The position numbers and the translations under genes are program-made. DNA of 64,000 bases from Enterococcus phoeniculicola ATCC BAA-412 (GTDB taxonomy: Bacteria > Bacillota > Bacilli > Lactobacillales > Enterococcaceae): assembly GCF_000407505.1 (NCBI RefSeq), contig NZ_ASWE01000001.1:1051324-1115323 (forward strand), written 5' to 3'. Position 1 is the first letter of the stretch; each line of letters begins with the position of its first letter. Of the stretch, positions 24,639-34,274 are shown one piece after another. The notes under the pieces were generated by a model. That model did not search any database and was not told where the DNA came from. It was given only the letters and a program-made list of their open reading frames with translations.

Positions 24639-27005
24639 ATGAATAAACGAATTTTATCCACTTTAGACTTTGATAAAGTGAAACAAATGATGGCACAATA
24701 TTTAGTTACGGCACAAGGGATAGATGAAATCAATCAGCTTGTCCCTGTTAGTGATTCACAGGTGATTCACGCATGGATGCAAGAAACAGACGATGCACTT
24801 AAGGTGCAGCGCTTACGTGGTGGCATTCCAATTCCAAAACTTGAAAATATTCGACCTCACATGAAACGAATAGAGATTGGAGCAGACTTGAATGGCGTGG
24901 AACTTGCCCAAGTAGCAAGAGTTCTTTCTACAACTAGCGAACTTACTCGTTTTATAAATGATTTGGAGGATAGTGAAATCGAATTTTTCCGTTTATATGA
25001 ATGGAAAAAAGAACTGATTACTATTCCGGCTTTAAATCAACGATTAAAAGCCGCAATCGATGAAGATGGTCGAGTGACAGATGAGGCTTCTCCTGATCTT
25101 CGAATTATCCGTCAGAATATTCGTCGCAGCGAACAAACAATCCGTGAACAGCTAGATAGTATTGTTCGTGGAAAAAACGCGAAATATCTTAGTGATGCAA
25201 TCGTTACGATGAGAAATGAGCGATATGTCATCCCTGTAAAACAAGAATATCGAAGCATCTTTGGTGGTGTGGTCCATGACCAAAGTGCCTCAGGTCAAAC
25301 ACTATTCGTGGAACCAAAACAAATTGTTGAATCAAATAATCGACTTCGTCAGCATCAAATTGCTGAAAGAAATGAAGTGGCACGTATTCTAGCAGAGTTA
25401 TCCGCTGAACTGGTTCCCTATCGACAAGACATTTTGCATAATGCCTATGTGATTGGAAAATTGGATTTGATGAATGCAAAAGCACGTTTTGGAAAAGAAA
25501 TTAAAGGAATTGTTCCAACTATTAGTGAAGAAAACCACGTTGTGTTTAAACAAGCACGTCACCCTCTACTCGATCAGGAGAAGGCTGTGCCAAATGATAT
25601 TACTATTGGAAAAGACTATCAGGCGGTCGTTATCACTGGACCAAACACAGGGGGAAAAACAATTACGCTAAAAACGTTAGGATTACTCCAGCTTATGGGA
25701 CAGGCAGGATTGCCGATTCCTGCAGAAGAAGAGAGTCAGATGGGAATCTTTGAAGAAATATTTGCTGATATTGGTGATGAGCAATCTATTGAACAAAGTC
25801 TGTCTACTTTTTCTTCTCATATGACCACAATTGTTGATGTCTTAGGAAGAGTAGATGAGCATAGCTTAGTTTTGTTTGATGAATTAGGCGCAGGAACCGA
25901 CCCTCAAGAAGGGGCTGCTTTAGCTATCTCGATTTTAGATGCTTTAGGTGCAAAATCTGCTTATGTTATGGCAACTACTCATTATCCTGAGTTGAAGGTT
26001 TATGGCTACAATCGAGCAAATACCATCAATGCAAGTATGGAATTTAATGTGGATACACTAAGTCCAACCTATCGTCTGTTAATTGGCGTTCCTGGGCGAA
26101 GCAATGCATTTGAGATTTCTAAACGTCTAGGCTTGGATACACAAATAATTGATGAAGCCAAACAAATTATGGATGGAGAGAGTCAAGATTTAAATGAAAT
26201 GATTGCTGATTTAGAAAATCGACGAAAAATGGCTGAAACAGAGTATTTAGAAGTCCGCCATTACGTAGAAGAAGCACAACACCTTCATGATGAATTAAAA
26301 GAGGCCTATAGTTTCTTCTTTGAAGAACGAGAAAATCAGCTAGCTAAAGCACGGAAAAAAGCAAATGAGGTTGTTTCTGAAGCAGAAGAGCAAGCTGAAA
26401 AAATTATTTCAGATATTCGCAAAATGCAGTTGGCTAATGGACAAGCCGGTGTAAAAGAGCATCAGTTAATTGATGTTAAAACACAGCTAGCAAACCTCCA
26501 CCAAGACGAAGGTCATTTGAAGAAAAATAAAGTTTTAAAGAAAGCAAAAGAACAAAAAACTTTAAAAACAGGTGACGAGGTCATGGTGAATACCTATGGA
26601 CAGCGAGGAACCTTGCTTAAAAAAATGGGTGCTAATCAATGGCAAGTACAATTGGGGATTTTGAAAATGCAGGTAGATGAAGCAGATATGACCCCTTTAA
26701 CACCGCAAAAAGAGCCGGTTCAAAGAGTTATTCACTCTGTACGTTCAGCTGAGAGCAGTCATGTACCGAATCAGTTGGATCTGCGGGGTAAACGTTATGA
26801 AGAAGCGCTAGCCGAAGTAGATCAATATTTAGATGCGGCCATTTTAGCGGGATACCCCCAAGTGACGATTGTTCATGGAAAAGGGACAGGTGCTTTGCGA
26901 CAAGGGATTACTGAATATTTGAAAAATCATCGCAGTGTGGCAAGCTATTCATTTGCACCAGCAAACCAAGGCGGCAACGGAGCAACCATTGTGAAATTTA
27001 ACTAG
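24639..27005 (+). CDS. mutS2: Endonuclease MutS2
   Basis: A 788-residue MutS2 protein that suppresses homologous recombination and, in Bacillus, rescues collided ribosomes. The core MutS ATPase has Walker A GPNTGGKT (about 334-341), Walker B in LVLFDELGAGTDP (about 409) and the ATTHYPELK block. A long coiled coil (about 520-620) precedes the KOW-like part and the C-terminal Smr nuclease domain (LDLRGKRYEEALAEVDQYLD, then HGKGTGALR). Full length, no frame problems. It follows cvpA after a 197-base spacer containing a repeat. Confidence 0.96.
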   Translation: MNKRILSTLDFDKVKQMMAQYLVTAQGIDEINQLVPVSDSQVIHAWMQETDDALKVQRLRGGIPIPKLENIRPHMKRIEIGADLNGVELAQVARVLSTTSELTRFINDLEDSEIEFFRLYEWKKELITIPALNQRLKAAIDEDGRVTDEASPDLRIIRQNIRRSEQTIREQLDSIVRGKNAKYLSDAIVTMRNERYVIPVKQEYRSIFGGVVHDQSASGQTLFVEPKQIVESNNRLRQHQIAERNEVARILAELSAELVPYRQDILHNAYVIGKLDLMNAKARFGKEIKGIVPTISEENHVVFKQARHPLLDQEKAVPNDITIGKDYQAVVITGPNTGGKTITLKTLGLLQLMGQAGLPIPAEEESQMGIFEEIFADIGDEQSIEQSLSTFSSHMTTIVDVLGRVDEHSLVLFDELGAGTDPQEGAALAISILDALGAKSAYVMATTHYPELKVYGYNRANTINASMEFNVDTLSPTYRLLIGVPGRSNAFEISKRLGLDTQIIDEAKQIMDGESQDLNEMIADLENRRKMAETEYLEVRHYVEEAQHLHDELKEAYSFFFEERENQLAKARKKANEVVSEAEEQAEKIISDIRKMQLANGQAGVKEHQLIDVKTQLANLHQDEGHLKKNKVLKKAKEQKTLKTGDEVMVNTYGQRGTLLKKMGANQWQVQLGILKMQVDEADMTPLTPQKEPVQRVIHSVRSAESSHVPNQLDLRGKRYEEALAEVDQYLDAAILAGYPQVTIVHGKGTGALRQGITEYLKNHRSVASYSFAPANQGGNGATIVKFN

Positions 27006-27116
27006 CCTTGTTTCTCTCATACTCAAACATCTTACTTATTGTAAGCAGATAAGTAGAGAGATTTTCAAACAGGTGCTATAATACAGCTAGACTTAAATAA
27101 ATGGAGGTCGTTTATA

Positions 27117-27431
27117 ATGACTGAAGCAATTACAGACAAAACATTTGCAGAAGAAACAGATAATGGTCTTGTACTCATCGATTTTTGGGCTACATGGTGT
27201 GGTCCATGTCGTATGCAAGCGCCTATTTTAGAACAATTAAGTGAAGAATATGATGATGGTTCATTAAAAATCGTTAAAATGGACGTGGATGAAAATCCTG
27301 AAACACCTTCTTCATTTGGTATTATGAGTATCCCAACACTTATCTTGAAAAAAGATGGAGAAGTTGTGGAGAAAGTAATTGGTGTGCATTCAAAAGATCA
27401 ATTACAAGAATTGGTTGCTAAACACCTATAA
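27117..27431 (+). CDS. trxA: Thioredoxin
   Basis: A 104-residue thioredoxin, the cytosolic protein-disulfide reductant. The active site is WCGPC (27-31, C28 and C31), followed by the conserved cis-Pro segment SIPTL. Standard length. An extended -10 (TGCTATAAT at about 27074-27082) lies upstream, and GGAGG stands about 9 bases before the ATG, giving it its own transcript despite being between mutS2 and uvrC. Confidence 0.96.
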   Translation: MTEAITDKTFAEETDNGLVLIDFWATWCGPCRMQAPILEQLSEEYDDGSLKIVKMDVDENPETPSSFGIMSIPTLILKKDGEVVEKVIGVHSKDQLQELVAKHL

Positions 27432-27445
27432 TTTTTGTTCACAAG

Positions 27446-27487
27446 GTCTAGGTCGTTGATTTATTCAGCGACTTAGGCTTTTTCTTT
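27446..27487 (+). terminator. Terminator of trxA
   Basis: GTCTAGGTCGTTG/CAGCGACTTAGGC (13 pairs, three G-U) followed by TTTTTCTTTTTT. Confidence 0.85.
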
Positions 27488-27630
27488 TTTGGGAAAGAAC
27501 ATAGCTGCTATAGAGCACTTAGCCTGTTTAGAAACAGAATTTCTTCTTTATCCTTTCAATCATCAGTCTCATTATTTTTTTGACAGACATGGTATAATGA
27601 TAGATAGCTTTGAAAGAAAGGGGATTAGGA

Positions 27631-29412
27631 ATGAACGAACGAATTCAAAATAAATTGGCCTTACTCCCTGATCAGCCCGGCTGTTATTTGATGAAAGATA
27701 AACATGGGACGATCATATATGTTGGAAAAGCCAAAGTGTTAAAAAATCGCGTCCGCTCATATTTTACTGGGAGTCATGATGGAAAAACTGAACGACTTGT
27801 TAGTGAAATTGAGGATTTCGAATATATAGTAACCGAATCAAATATTGAAGCACTGTTATTGGAAATTAATTTAATCAAAAAAAATGATCCAAAATATAAC
27901 ATTATGCTTAAAGATGATAAAACCTATCCTTTTATCAAAATTACTAACGAAGATTATCCACGCTTGTTAATTACTCGTAAAGTATTGAAAGATAAAGCAT
28001 TGTATTTTGGTCCTTATCCAGATGTTGGTGCAGCAAATGAAACTAAACGCCTATTAGATAGATTGTTCCCACTCCGTAAATGCAAGGTTCTCCCTAAAGA
28101 AGTTTGTCTTTATTATCATATGGGACAATGCCTAGCTCCTTGTATTTTTGACATTCCAAAAGAACGTTATAAAACAATGGTAGAAGAAATCAAACGCTTT
28201 TTAAATGGAGGACACTCGGTTATTCAAGAGGATTTACAAAAGAAGATGAACGAAGCCGCAGAAAATATGGAATTTGAACGTGCGGCAGAGTATCGAGATC
28301 AAATTAAGTCCATTGAAACAGTTATGACCAAGCAAAAAATGACCAATGCGGACTTAATTGATCGGGATATTTTTGGTTATGCTGTTGACAAAGGATGGAT
28401 GTGTGTACAAGTATTTTTTGTCAGACAAGGAAAATTAATTGAACGAGATGTCTCCATTTTTCCATTCTATAATGAAGCATCAGAAGATTTCTTAACCTAT
28501 ATAGGACAATTTTATCAGGAAAATCAGCATTTTATTCCTAAGGAAGTCTTGATTCCTGATGATGTAGATCAAGAAAGTGTGGAAGCTTTACTTCATACAA
28601 AAGTACTCCAACCCCAACGTGGGGAAAAGAAAAAACTCGTGAAACTGGCAGGAAAGAATGCAACAGTTGCGCTCAATGAAAAATTTGATTTAATTGTCCG
28701 AAAACAAGAACGAACAATCGGAGCAGTAGAAAAACTTGGAAATGCCATGAATATTCCTACTCCTACACGGATTGATGCGTTTGATAACTCGAATATTATG
28801 GGAACAGATCCCGTTTCTGCAATGGTAGTATTTATCGATGGACGACCCGCAAAAAATGAATATAGAAAATATAAAATTAAAACTGTAAAAGGCCCGGATG
28901 ACTATGCTTCAATGAGAGAGGTTATCTATCGTAGATATTCACGCGTATTAAAAGAAAGTCTCCCATTACCTGACTTGATTCTCATTGATGGGGGGAAAGG
29001 TCAAGTGGATGTAGCAAAAGATGTTTTGGAAAATCAATTGGGGCTGGATATTCCTATCGCAGGGCTTGCAAAAAATGATAAGCACAAAACAAGTGAATTG
29101 TTATTTGGTCCAACACTTGAGGTCATTTCTTTAGAGCGAAACTCGCAAGAATTTTTCTTACTTCAACGAATTCAAGATGAAGTTCACCGATTCGCTATTA
29201 CGTTTCATCGTCAATTACGAAGTAAAAACAGTTTTGCCTCTAAACTAGATGGGATTGAAGGACTAGGACCAAAACGGAAAAAAACACTTCTCAAAGAATT
29301 TAAATCTCTAAAAAATATTACGGCTGCAACGATAGAGGATTTGCAAGCAGTCGGACTGCCGAAAAATGTCGCTCAAAATGTTCACAACGCATTATCAGAA
29401 GAAAATAAGTAA
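27631..29412 (+). CDS. uvrC: UvrABC system protein C (excinuclease subunit)
   Basis: A 593-residue nucleotide-excision-repair nuclease making the two incisions with UvrB. The GIY-YIG domain (about 12-90) shows [19 protein letters not shown]. The UVR motif that binds UvrB is [20 protein letters not shown] (about 202-221). The RNase H-like domain starts at [19 protein letters not shown], and a C-terminal HhH2 has [16 protein letters not shown]. The ATG at 27631 is chosen over an upstream TTG. An extended -10 TGGTATAAT sits at 27590-27598. No LexA box is evident. Confidence 0.96.
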   Translation: MNERIQNKLALLPDQPGCYLMKDKHGTIIYVGKAKVLKNRVRSYFTGSHDGKTERLVSEIEDFEYIVTESNIEALLLEINLIKKNDPKYNIMLKDDKTYPFIKITNEDYPRLLITRKVLKDKALYFGPYPDVGAANETKRLLDRLFPLRKCKVLPKEVCLYYHMGQCLAPCIFDIPKERYKTMVEEIKRFLNGGHSVIQEDLQKKMNEAAENMEFERAAEYRDQIKSIETVMTKQKMTNADLIDRDIFGYAVDKGWMCVQVFFVRQGKLIERDVSIFPFYNEASEDFLTYIGQFYQENQHFIPKEVLIPDDVDQESVEALLHTKVLQPQRGEKKKLVKLAGKNATVALNEKFDLIVRKQERTIGAVEKLGNAMNIPTPTRIDAFDNSNIMGTDPVSAMVVFIDGRPAKNEYRKYKIKTVKGPDDYASMREVIYRRYSRVLKESLPLPDLILIDGGKGQVDVAKDVLENQLGLDIPIAGLAKNDKHKTSELLFGPTLEVISLERNSQEFFLLQRIQDEVHRFAITFHRQLRSKNSFASKLDGIEGLGPKRKKTLLKEFKSLKNITAATIEDLQAVGLPKNVAQNVHNALSEENK

Positions 29413-29416
29413 ATAA

Positions 29417-29498
29417 ACTATAAGCAATCGCTGTGACAATCAGTTGTCTAAATTTTCTGACAACTGTTAAATATGCGAAAATTGCTTATAGTTTTTTT
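29417..29498 (+). terminator. Two-tier terminator after uvrC
   Basis: An outer stem ACTATAAGCAAT/ATTGCTTATAGT (12 bp) followed by TTTTTTT encloses an inner stem CAGTTGTC/GACAACTG. Confidence 0.88.
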
Positions 29499-29499
29499 G

Positions 29500-29558
29500 T
29501 TGACTTTATTTATTTATGTGATATATTTGTAACAGTGATAAATATATCACATAAATAA
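29500..29558 (+). promoter_or_regulatory. Promoter overlapped by a 19-bp perfect inverted repeat
   Basis: TTGACT (29500-29505), 16-bp spacer, TATATT. The left arm (29510-29528) covers the -10 and the right arm (29540-29558) follows after 11 bases; arms contain TGTGATATATTT and its complement. The half-site ATATATCACAT recurs at the padR promoter near 30711. Confidence 0.75.
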
Positions 29559-29632
29559 GAGAGCTATAGTCACGTATCTATAGATTCTGAACAAACGACT
29601 AAGCGTCTCAAAATAAATTGGAGGAAATAAAA

Positions 29633-30019
29633 ATGAAACAAAAATTAACAGAATTAAAGGGTACCGTTTATTCACTGGAAATTATGTTGGCGTCCATCAT
29701 TTACTCAGCCGCTTTTTTACTAAGAAATCCAAAATTTTATCCAGCACTTTTATACATAATCGTCGCAGTTGGCTTTTCTATCTATCTATTGATTAGTCGA
29801 AAAGAAACATTTGATGAACGGGGAAAACAATCCTTTATGATGGCTGGCGCAGTTACATTTTTCATTTTATTTACTGGATTAGTTGTACTTGCAGCGCTCT
29901 TAATGATGACTGCTATCTCGGTTCAACTTACTGCATTTTTGATGTTAATCAGCGTAGCAGCAATTCTATTGGTACATGGCCTTTCTTTTCTAATTATCGA
30001 TTCAGTAGGTAAGAACTAA
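29633..30019 (+). CDS. Four-helix membrane protein paired with an HTH regulator
   Basis: A 128-residue membrane protein with four hydrophobic helices ([68 protein letters not shown]). A short cytosolic loop has the motif [14 protein letters not shown], as in other small membrane proteins paired with XRE regulators. The ATG at 29633 is picked by GGAGG 8 bases upstream. The stop overlaps the next start (TAATG), so the pair is translationally coupled. Function is unknown; probably signal sensing or envelope stress. Confidence 0.7.
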   Translation: MKQKLTELKGTVYSLEIMLASIIYSAAFLLRNPKFYPALLYIIVAVGFSIYLLISRKETFDERGKQSFMMAGAVTFFILFTGLVVLAALLMMTAISVQLTAFLMLISVAAILLVHGLSFLIIDSVGKN

Positions 30020-30219
30020 TGGCAAGTTTACAAACAAATCTAAAGGAACATCGTTTAAATAAAGGACTCTCTCAAGCCGAGCTGGCAGCACTTGTCGAGG
30101 TGCGCAGAGAAACGATCATTCGCTTAGAAAAGGGAAAATACAATCCTTCCTTAAAGCTCGCTTATGATCTTGCACACTATTTTCAATTACCTATCGAATC
30201 GCTTTTCTGGTATGACTAG
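30019..30219 (+). CDS. XRE-family helix-turn-helix regulator (66 aa)
   Basis: A 66-residue single-domain Cro/C1-type regulator. The helix-turn-helix is [20 protein letters not shown] (about 18-37), followed by the conserved [19 protein letters not shown] and a C-terminal PIESLFWYD tail, typical of the small YozG-like group. It overlaps the membrane-protein gene by one base. It may regulate the pair through the operator at 29510-29558, although that operator's shared half-site with the padR promoter makes the PadR protein an alternative controller. Confidence 0.88.
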   Translation: MASLQTNLKEHRLNKGLSQAELAALVEVRRETIIRLEKGKYNPSLKLAYDLAHYFQLPIESLFWYD

Positions 30220-30660
30220 AGAAAAAAATAAAACAAAGATAGAACCTTCATTTTCTGTAGGATGAGATTCTTCCCAAATTATTTAGGTGTAACAAGAAAA
30301 ATAAAACAGAAGTGTTTGGCTCAACGAAACAAGCAGGTACTGTACCTCCTCGGAAGTAAAACTTCCGCGATTTACAAAAGTAAGAGAAAATCACGAAAAT
30401 GACCGGAAACGCAAAAGTCTTTCTTTCAATATGACTTCAACTTATTTGTGAAATCTTTTAATTCTTGCTTGCTCCATACATAGAAGGTGTTGAGAGACAA
30501 CCGTAGTGGGAAGTTAGTTTCCTCCATTCTACCCTTCATCAAAATTTTAGGAGAGTTGAGGTTGGGATAGAAGCAGTTAGCTCCGAGAACTAATAAGGAG
30601 TTGCTTCTATTCCAACACTCGCTCTTTTTTAATAAAACCACGTTTTCTGATAGAAATAGG
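30220..30660. repeat. Non-coding region with dispersed repeat elements
   Basis: CAGGTACTGTACCTCCTCGG at 30334-30353, continuing AAGTAA, nearly matches 33979-34004. GAGGTTGGGATAGAAGCAG then TTAGCTCCGAGAAC at 30558-30590 nearly matches 33947-33979. A short minus-strand reading frame here lacks a convincing ribosome site. No gene is supported. Confidence 0.5.
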
Positions 30661-30668
30661 AGAAATTA

Positions 30669-30731
30669 TTGACACTAACTATATCCTTTGATAATATATC
30701 GGTATAAGATATATCACATGATGATATATCT
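30669..30731 (+). promoter_or_regulatory. PadR operon promoter and operator
   Basis: TTGACA (30669-30674), 17-bp spacer, TAATAT (30692-30697). Just downstream is an inverted repeat AGATATATC/GATATATCT (30707-30715, 30723-30731), the expected place for autorepression. Confidence 0.72.
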
Positions 30732-30756
30732 CTGAGTGATACAAGGAGTGAAGAGT

Positions 30757-31068
30757 ATGGAGGATGCATTAACAGATTCCACTTATTTGATTATGTTGGC
30801 ATTGTTACGGCCACAGCATGGATATGCCATTATGAAGGAGGTTAGTGAGTTAACGAAAGGAACTGTTGAAATTGGTCCAGCAAGTATGTATACCATATTA
30901 AAAAAATTACAGAAAAATCACTACATTGTATTAGAAGAAACAACTGATCGGAAAAAAATATATTCTATTACCGATTTAGGGAAAGAAATTCTAAAAAAAG
31001 ACATTCAAAGACGAAAACTCTTTTTCGAAGCTGGGGAACAGCTATTAGCCGAAGGAGGAAACGCATGA
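30757..31068 (+). CDS. PadR-family transcriptional regulator
   Basis: A 103-residue winged-helix regulator of the short PadR-s2 group. Signatures are YLIMLALLRPQHGYAIMKEV (about 10-29), SMYTILKKLQKNHYIVLEE (the recognition helix and wing region) and RKKIYSITDLGKEIL. The ATG at 30757 has AAGGAGTG 7-8 bases upstream. It heads an exporter operon and overlaps the next gene by 4 bases. PadR proteins of this kind repress linked transporters and respond to small hydrophobic ligands. Confidence 0.9.
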   Translation: MEDALTDSTYLIMLALLRPQHGYAIMKEVSELTKGTVEIGPASMYTILKKLQKNHYIVLEETTDRKKIYSITDLGKEILKKDIQRRKLFFEAGEQLLAEGGNA

Positions 31069-31763
31069 TTATTAAGAATCGAAAATATCTGATTACAAGC
31101 GGTGTCATGTTCTATCCTGAGTTAGAAATGACCATATTAAAAAAACAAGCGCTACAAGGATGGAAGTTTGTCAGAATGACGAGTTTTGGCGTATTAGTCT
31201 TTAAAAAAGGATGTCCAGAAGAAAAACAATTTGCTGTTGATTTTTACGATGGTGAAAAAAATGATATTCCGGACTATTTAGCTTTGTATGAGGAAGCAGG
31301 TTGGAAAACTATTTATAATTATCGAAAAAAATATTTTTATTTTGAGGCTCCTCTGAATGCCTCACCTATTTATACTGATCCGCAAAGTTATCGAGAAAGA
31401 ATTTATAAAGAATGGAGTTGGGCAGTTTTTCGCAGCCTAGTTACATTTCCTATTGGAATAGCAATGATTTATTTATTAGTTATCACTAGACAGGAAACTG
31501 GTACTCCTTTATCCAATGAATGGATTCGCTTTTTCTTATACTTTTTTGGCTTTCTATTTGCTTTTTGGCCTGTTGGAATGATCGTGAATGTTCTTTTCTC
31601 ACGTCTCACTTATGGAAAGCGAATTGAATTTTATAAGGAGCCTGAGAAGTTTGCGAAAAAGCAGCGAAAAATACGGGATGTAATTATTTTAATGATTATT
31701 GGTGGTTTTATGGGGGGCTGTATAAGCTTTCTCATGATTCATCTACTAGGAAACTTATTATAA
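31065..31763 (+). CDS. DUF2812 domain membrane protein
   Basis: A 232-residue protein with an N-terminal soluble DUF2812 domain (about 1-115: EMTILKKQALQGWKFVRMTS, then FAVDFYDGEK and YLALYEEAGWKTIYNYRKKYFYF), followed by three hydrophobic helices (about 123-142, 158-178, 208-230). DUF2812 proteins are regularly encoded next to PadR regulators; their function is unknown. Its start overlaps the padR stop (ATGA). Confidence 0.85.
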   Translation: MIIKNRKYLITSGVMFYPELEMTILKKQALQGWKFVRMTSFGVLVFKKGCPEEKQFAVDFYDGEKNDIPDYLALYEEAGWKTIYNYRKKYFYFEAPLNASPIYTDPQSYRERIYKEWSWAVFRSLVTFPIGIAMIYLLVITRQETGTPLSNEWIRFFLYFFGFLFAFWPVGMIVNVLFSRLTYGKRIEFYKEPEKFAKKQRKIRDVIILMIIGGFMGGCISFLMIHLLGNLL

Positions 31764-31778
31764 AAAGGAGTGAAGGTT

Positions 31779-32678
31779 ATGTTAGAAGTGAAAGATTTGG
31801 TAAAAACTTTTGGAGATTATACAGCTGTAGATAATCTTAGCTTTACAATTCCGGAAGGAAAAATTATGGGATTAATTGGACAAAACGGGGCAGGGAAGAC
31901 AACTACGTTTCGGTTGATTTTAGATTTCTTATCTGCAGATTCTGGTGAAGTTCTTTGGAATGGCCATACGCTTAATGAAAAAGATTATGACATCATTGGC
32001 TATCTTCCAGAAGAACGGGGACTGTATCCTAAAATATCTATTCAAGATCAGCTAATTTATTTTGCTGCACTTCGTGGGAAATCAAAAAAAGAAATTGAAC
32101 CTAAAATTGACGAATGGATGGAAAAATTTCAGGTTAAAGGAAAGAAAACAGATAAAGTAAAATCTTTATCTAAAGGGAATCAGCAAAAAGTACAACTTAT
32201 TGCAACATTAATTCATGAACCAAAGCTAATTATTTTAGATGAACCATTTAGCGGGCTGGATCCGGTAAATGCAGAACTTTTAAAAGATGGCATTATTGAA
32301 CTAAAGGAAAAAGGCTCTTGTGTTATATTTTCAAGTCATAATATGGATAACGTGGAAAAAATTTGTGATCATTTAATTATGTTAAATAATGGTCGAACAG
32401 TGCTGAACGGTAAGGTTCATGAGATTCGCCAATCTTTTGGTCGAACAAAAGTATTTTTAGAATCAGACTTATCTTTGGAAAACGTTCAATCCATTGAAGG
32501 CGTCAAAGAAGCACATCAAAGAGAAGATAAGAGTATAGAAGTCACTTTATCTGATCCAAAAGCAGGGGAAGAAATTTTTGCTCGTGCGACACAGTTTGGC
32601 TATATTCCTATGTTCAATCAACAACCGCCAACCTTAGAAGAAATATTTAAAATGAAAGCTGGTGCTACACATGAATAA
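31779..32678 (+). CDS. ABC transporter ATP-binding protein
   Basis: A 299-residue ATPase of the NatA/drug-exporter class. Walker A is GQNGAGKTT (about 37-45), the signature is LSKGNQQKV (about 132-140), and Walker B is LIILDEPFSGLDP (about 151-163), with a switch His in SSHNMD. The C-terminal extension (about 215-299) is usual for the family. The ATG at 31779 has AAGGAG 8 bases ahead. It works with the permease encoded next, with which it overlaps. Confidence 0.92.
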   Translation: MLEVKDLVKTFGDYTAVDNLSFTIPEGKIMGLIGQNGAGKTTTFRLILDFLSADSGEVLWNGHTLNEKDYDIIGYLPEERGLYPKISIQDQLIYFAALRGKSKKEIEPKIDEWMEKFQVKGKKTDKVKSLSKGNQQKVQLIATLIHEPKLIILDEPFSGLDPVNAELLKDGIIELKEKGSCVIFSSHNMDNVEKICDHLIMLNNGRTVLNGKVHEIRQSFGRTKVFLESDLSLENVQSIEGVKEAHQREDKSIEVTLSDPKAGEEIFARATQFGYIPMFNQQPPTLEEIFKMKAGATHE

Positions 32679-33930
32679 GTTTTGGATTATTACGTCAGAT
32701 GTTTATAAGAAAAATGTGAAATCAATCTCCTTTTTAATTATGATCCTTGTTCCATTTATTATGGTAGGTGTTGTTTATCTAGCAGGTACTTTTGCTGGAA
32801 ATATGTCCGAAGTCGATAAAATCGGACTTGTTTCAAATCAACCTGAACTTGCTGAGGCGTTAGCGAAAGATAAAACAGGAGACTACAAGTTTACAGTGGT
32901 CAACTCTGAGGATAGCGCACAAAAACAACTAAAAGACGAAAAAATTGATGCATACATGGTACTAACCATTGATGGAGAAAACGTAAAAGGGGAACTTTTT
33001 AGTGAGTCTTCTATGGGGCAAAGTACAGAGTTAATTCTTCAGCAAACCCTTGCCTCTCTTCAATCATCCGGTCGCGCAGCCCAGCTTGGATTGAATGCAG
33101 AAGAAGTGGCCAGCTTGAGTCAGCCAGCCGAATTTGTGAAACAAAAAGTCAGTTTTGATGAAGATGGAAAGATGCAAGTAGGCGAAGACAACAGTGCACT
33201 GCAATTTATTGTTAGCTATGTTGCAACAATTCTTTTATTTGTCATTATTTTGACCTACGCACAAATTATCGCTCAAGAGATTGCTTCTGAGAAAGGAACA
33301 CGTATTATGGAAGTAATCTTATCAAGCACAAAAGCACAAACTCATTTTTATGGAAAATTGACTGGTGTTTTACTTGTTGCAGTTACACAAATTGTTTTGT
33401 ATGCCGCAGTTTTTGGCGCAAGTTATATGAAGTTTAAAGACCTTGAAATCGTTAAGCAATTTACAGAAAGTGGTTCGTTACAAAAAATTATTGGCCCATT
33501 CTTAGGTTACACTGTTATTTTTATCATTTTAGGTATTCTTATCTATTCTGTTTTGGCTGCATTATGTGGATCTCTTGTTAATAAAGCAGAGGATACAGCA
33601 AAAGCGATTTTACCGGTTACGTATTTATCACTAGGTGCCTACATGCTAGGACTGACTTTAGGTGCAGCGGATCCTAACAATATTGTGATTCGAGTAACTT
33701 CGTATATTCCGTTTCTCTCATCTTATGTGATGCCTATTCGTTTAGCTAACGAAACAGTTGGCATGGGTGGTGCTGCAATCTCTGTTGTTGTTTTATTAAT
33801 TTCAACTTTCATTCTCATGTTCTTATCAGCTGCTCTGTATAAATCAAACGTATTAGTTTACAGTGAAGGTGGACTCATTTCTTCCTTGAAACAATCCATC
33901 TCAATTATGAGAAATGAGAAAAAAAAATAG
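32671..33930 (+). CDS. ABC-2 type permease (NatB-like)
   Basis: A 419-residue ABC-2 permease with one N-terminal helix, a large external loop (about 45-175) and five to six further helices in the C-terminal half (for example FIVSYVATILLFVIILTYAQ, LTGVLLVAVTQIVLYAAVFG, LGYTVIFIILGILIYSVLAA). This resembles NatB, the Na+ exporter permease, but substrate cannot be decided. ATG at 32671 overlaps the ATPase gene by 8 bases. Last gene of the padR operon; a strong terminator follows after about 170 bases. Confidence 0.88.
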   Translation: MNKFWIITSDVYKKNVKSISFLIMILVPFIMVGVVYLAGTFAGNMSEVDKIGLVSNQPELAEALAKDKTGDYKFTVVNSEDSAQKQLKDEKIDAYMVLTIDGENVKGELFSESSMGQSTELILQQTLASLQSSGRAAQLGLNAEEVASLSQPAEFVKQKVSFDEDGKMQVGEDNSALQFIVSYVATILLFVIILTYAQIIAQEIASEKGTRIMEVILSSTKAQTHFYGKLTGVLLVAVTQIVLYAAVFGASYMKFKDLEIVKQFTESGSLQKIIGPFLGYTVIFIILGILIYSVLAALCGSLVNKAEDTAKAILPVTYLSLGAYMLGLTLGAADPNNIVIRVTSYIPFLSSYVMPIRLANETVGMGGAAISVVVLLISTFILMFLSAALYKSNVLVYSEGGLISSLKQSISIMRNEKKK

Positions 33931-33946
33931 ATGTATTGTAAGTGAA

Positions 33947-34096
33947 GAGGTTGGGACAGAAACATTCAGCTCCGAGAACAGGTACTGTACATCGTCGGAA
34001 GTAAGGGTTCGTAATCTGTAGCAGCGAATAGGTATATTTCATCTCTGCGTTTCGTTAGATTTCACGAGAGTGTACTTGCGACATAAGTCTCATCAA
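33947..34096. repeat. Dispersed intergenic repeat copy
   Basis: Shares GAGGTTGGGA.AGAA, GCTCCGAGAAC and CAGGTACTGTAC with the region 30334-30590, but with the two blocks directly joined here. No gene is seen. A promoter TTGACG/GACAAT (34215-34243, spacer 17) for the next gene follows the terminator. Confidence 0.55.
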
Positions 34097-34097
34097 A

Positions 34098-34146
34098 AAA
34101 GACGACCGAAAATCTTTTATACGATTTTCGGTCGTCTTTTTTTTTA
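34098..34146 (+). terminator. Strong rho-independent terminator of the exporter operon
   Basis: GACGACCGAAAATC/GATTTTCGGTCGTC (14 bp) with an A-run before and nine or more T after. Confidence 0.95.
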
Positions 34147-34274
34147 GTGGATTTAAAAATCTTCCTTGATTGTGCTCATGTTCAACCTACATTTATCCAA
34201 ATAGATCAAAATAATTGACGAGAGAAAAAAAGAAATAGACAATAGAGAAAACGCATTATTAAGGAGGAGTCACT

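Noticed and set aside
30426-30641. 71-codon minus-strand frame
   Set aside because: It lies within the dispersed repeat region, has no convincing ribosome site and no protein-like pattern.
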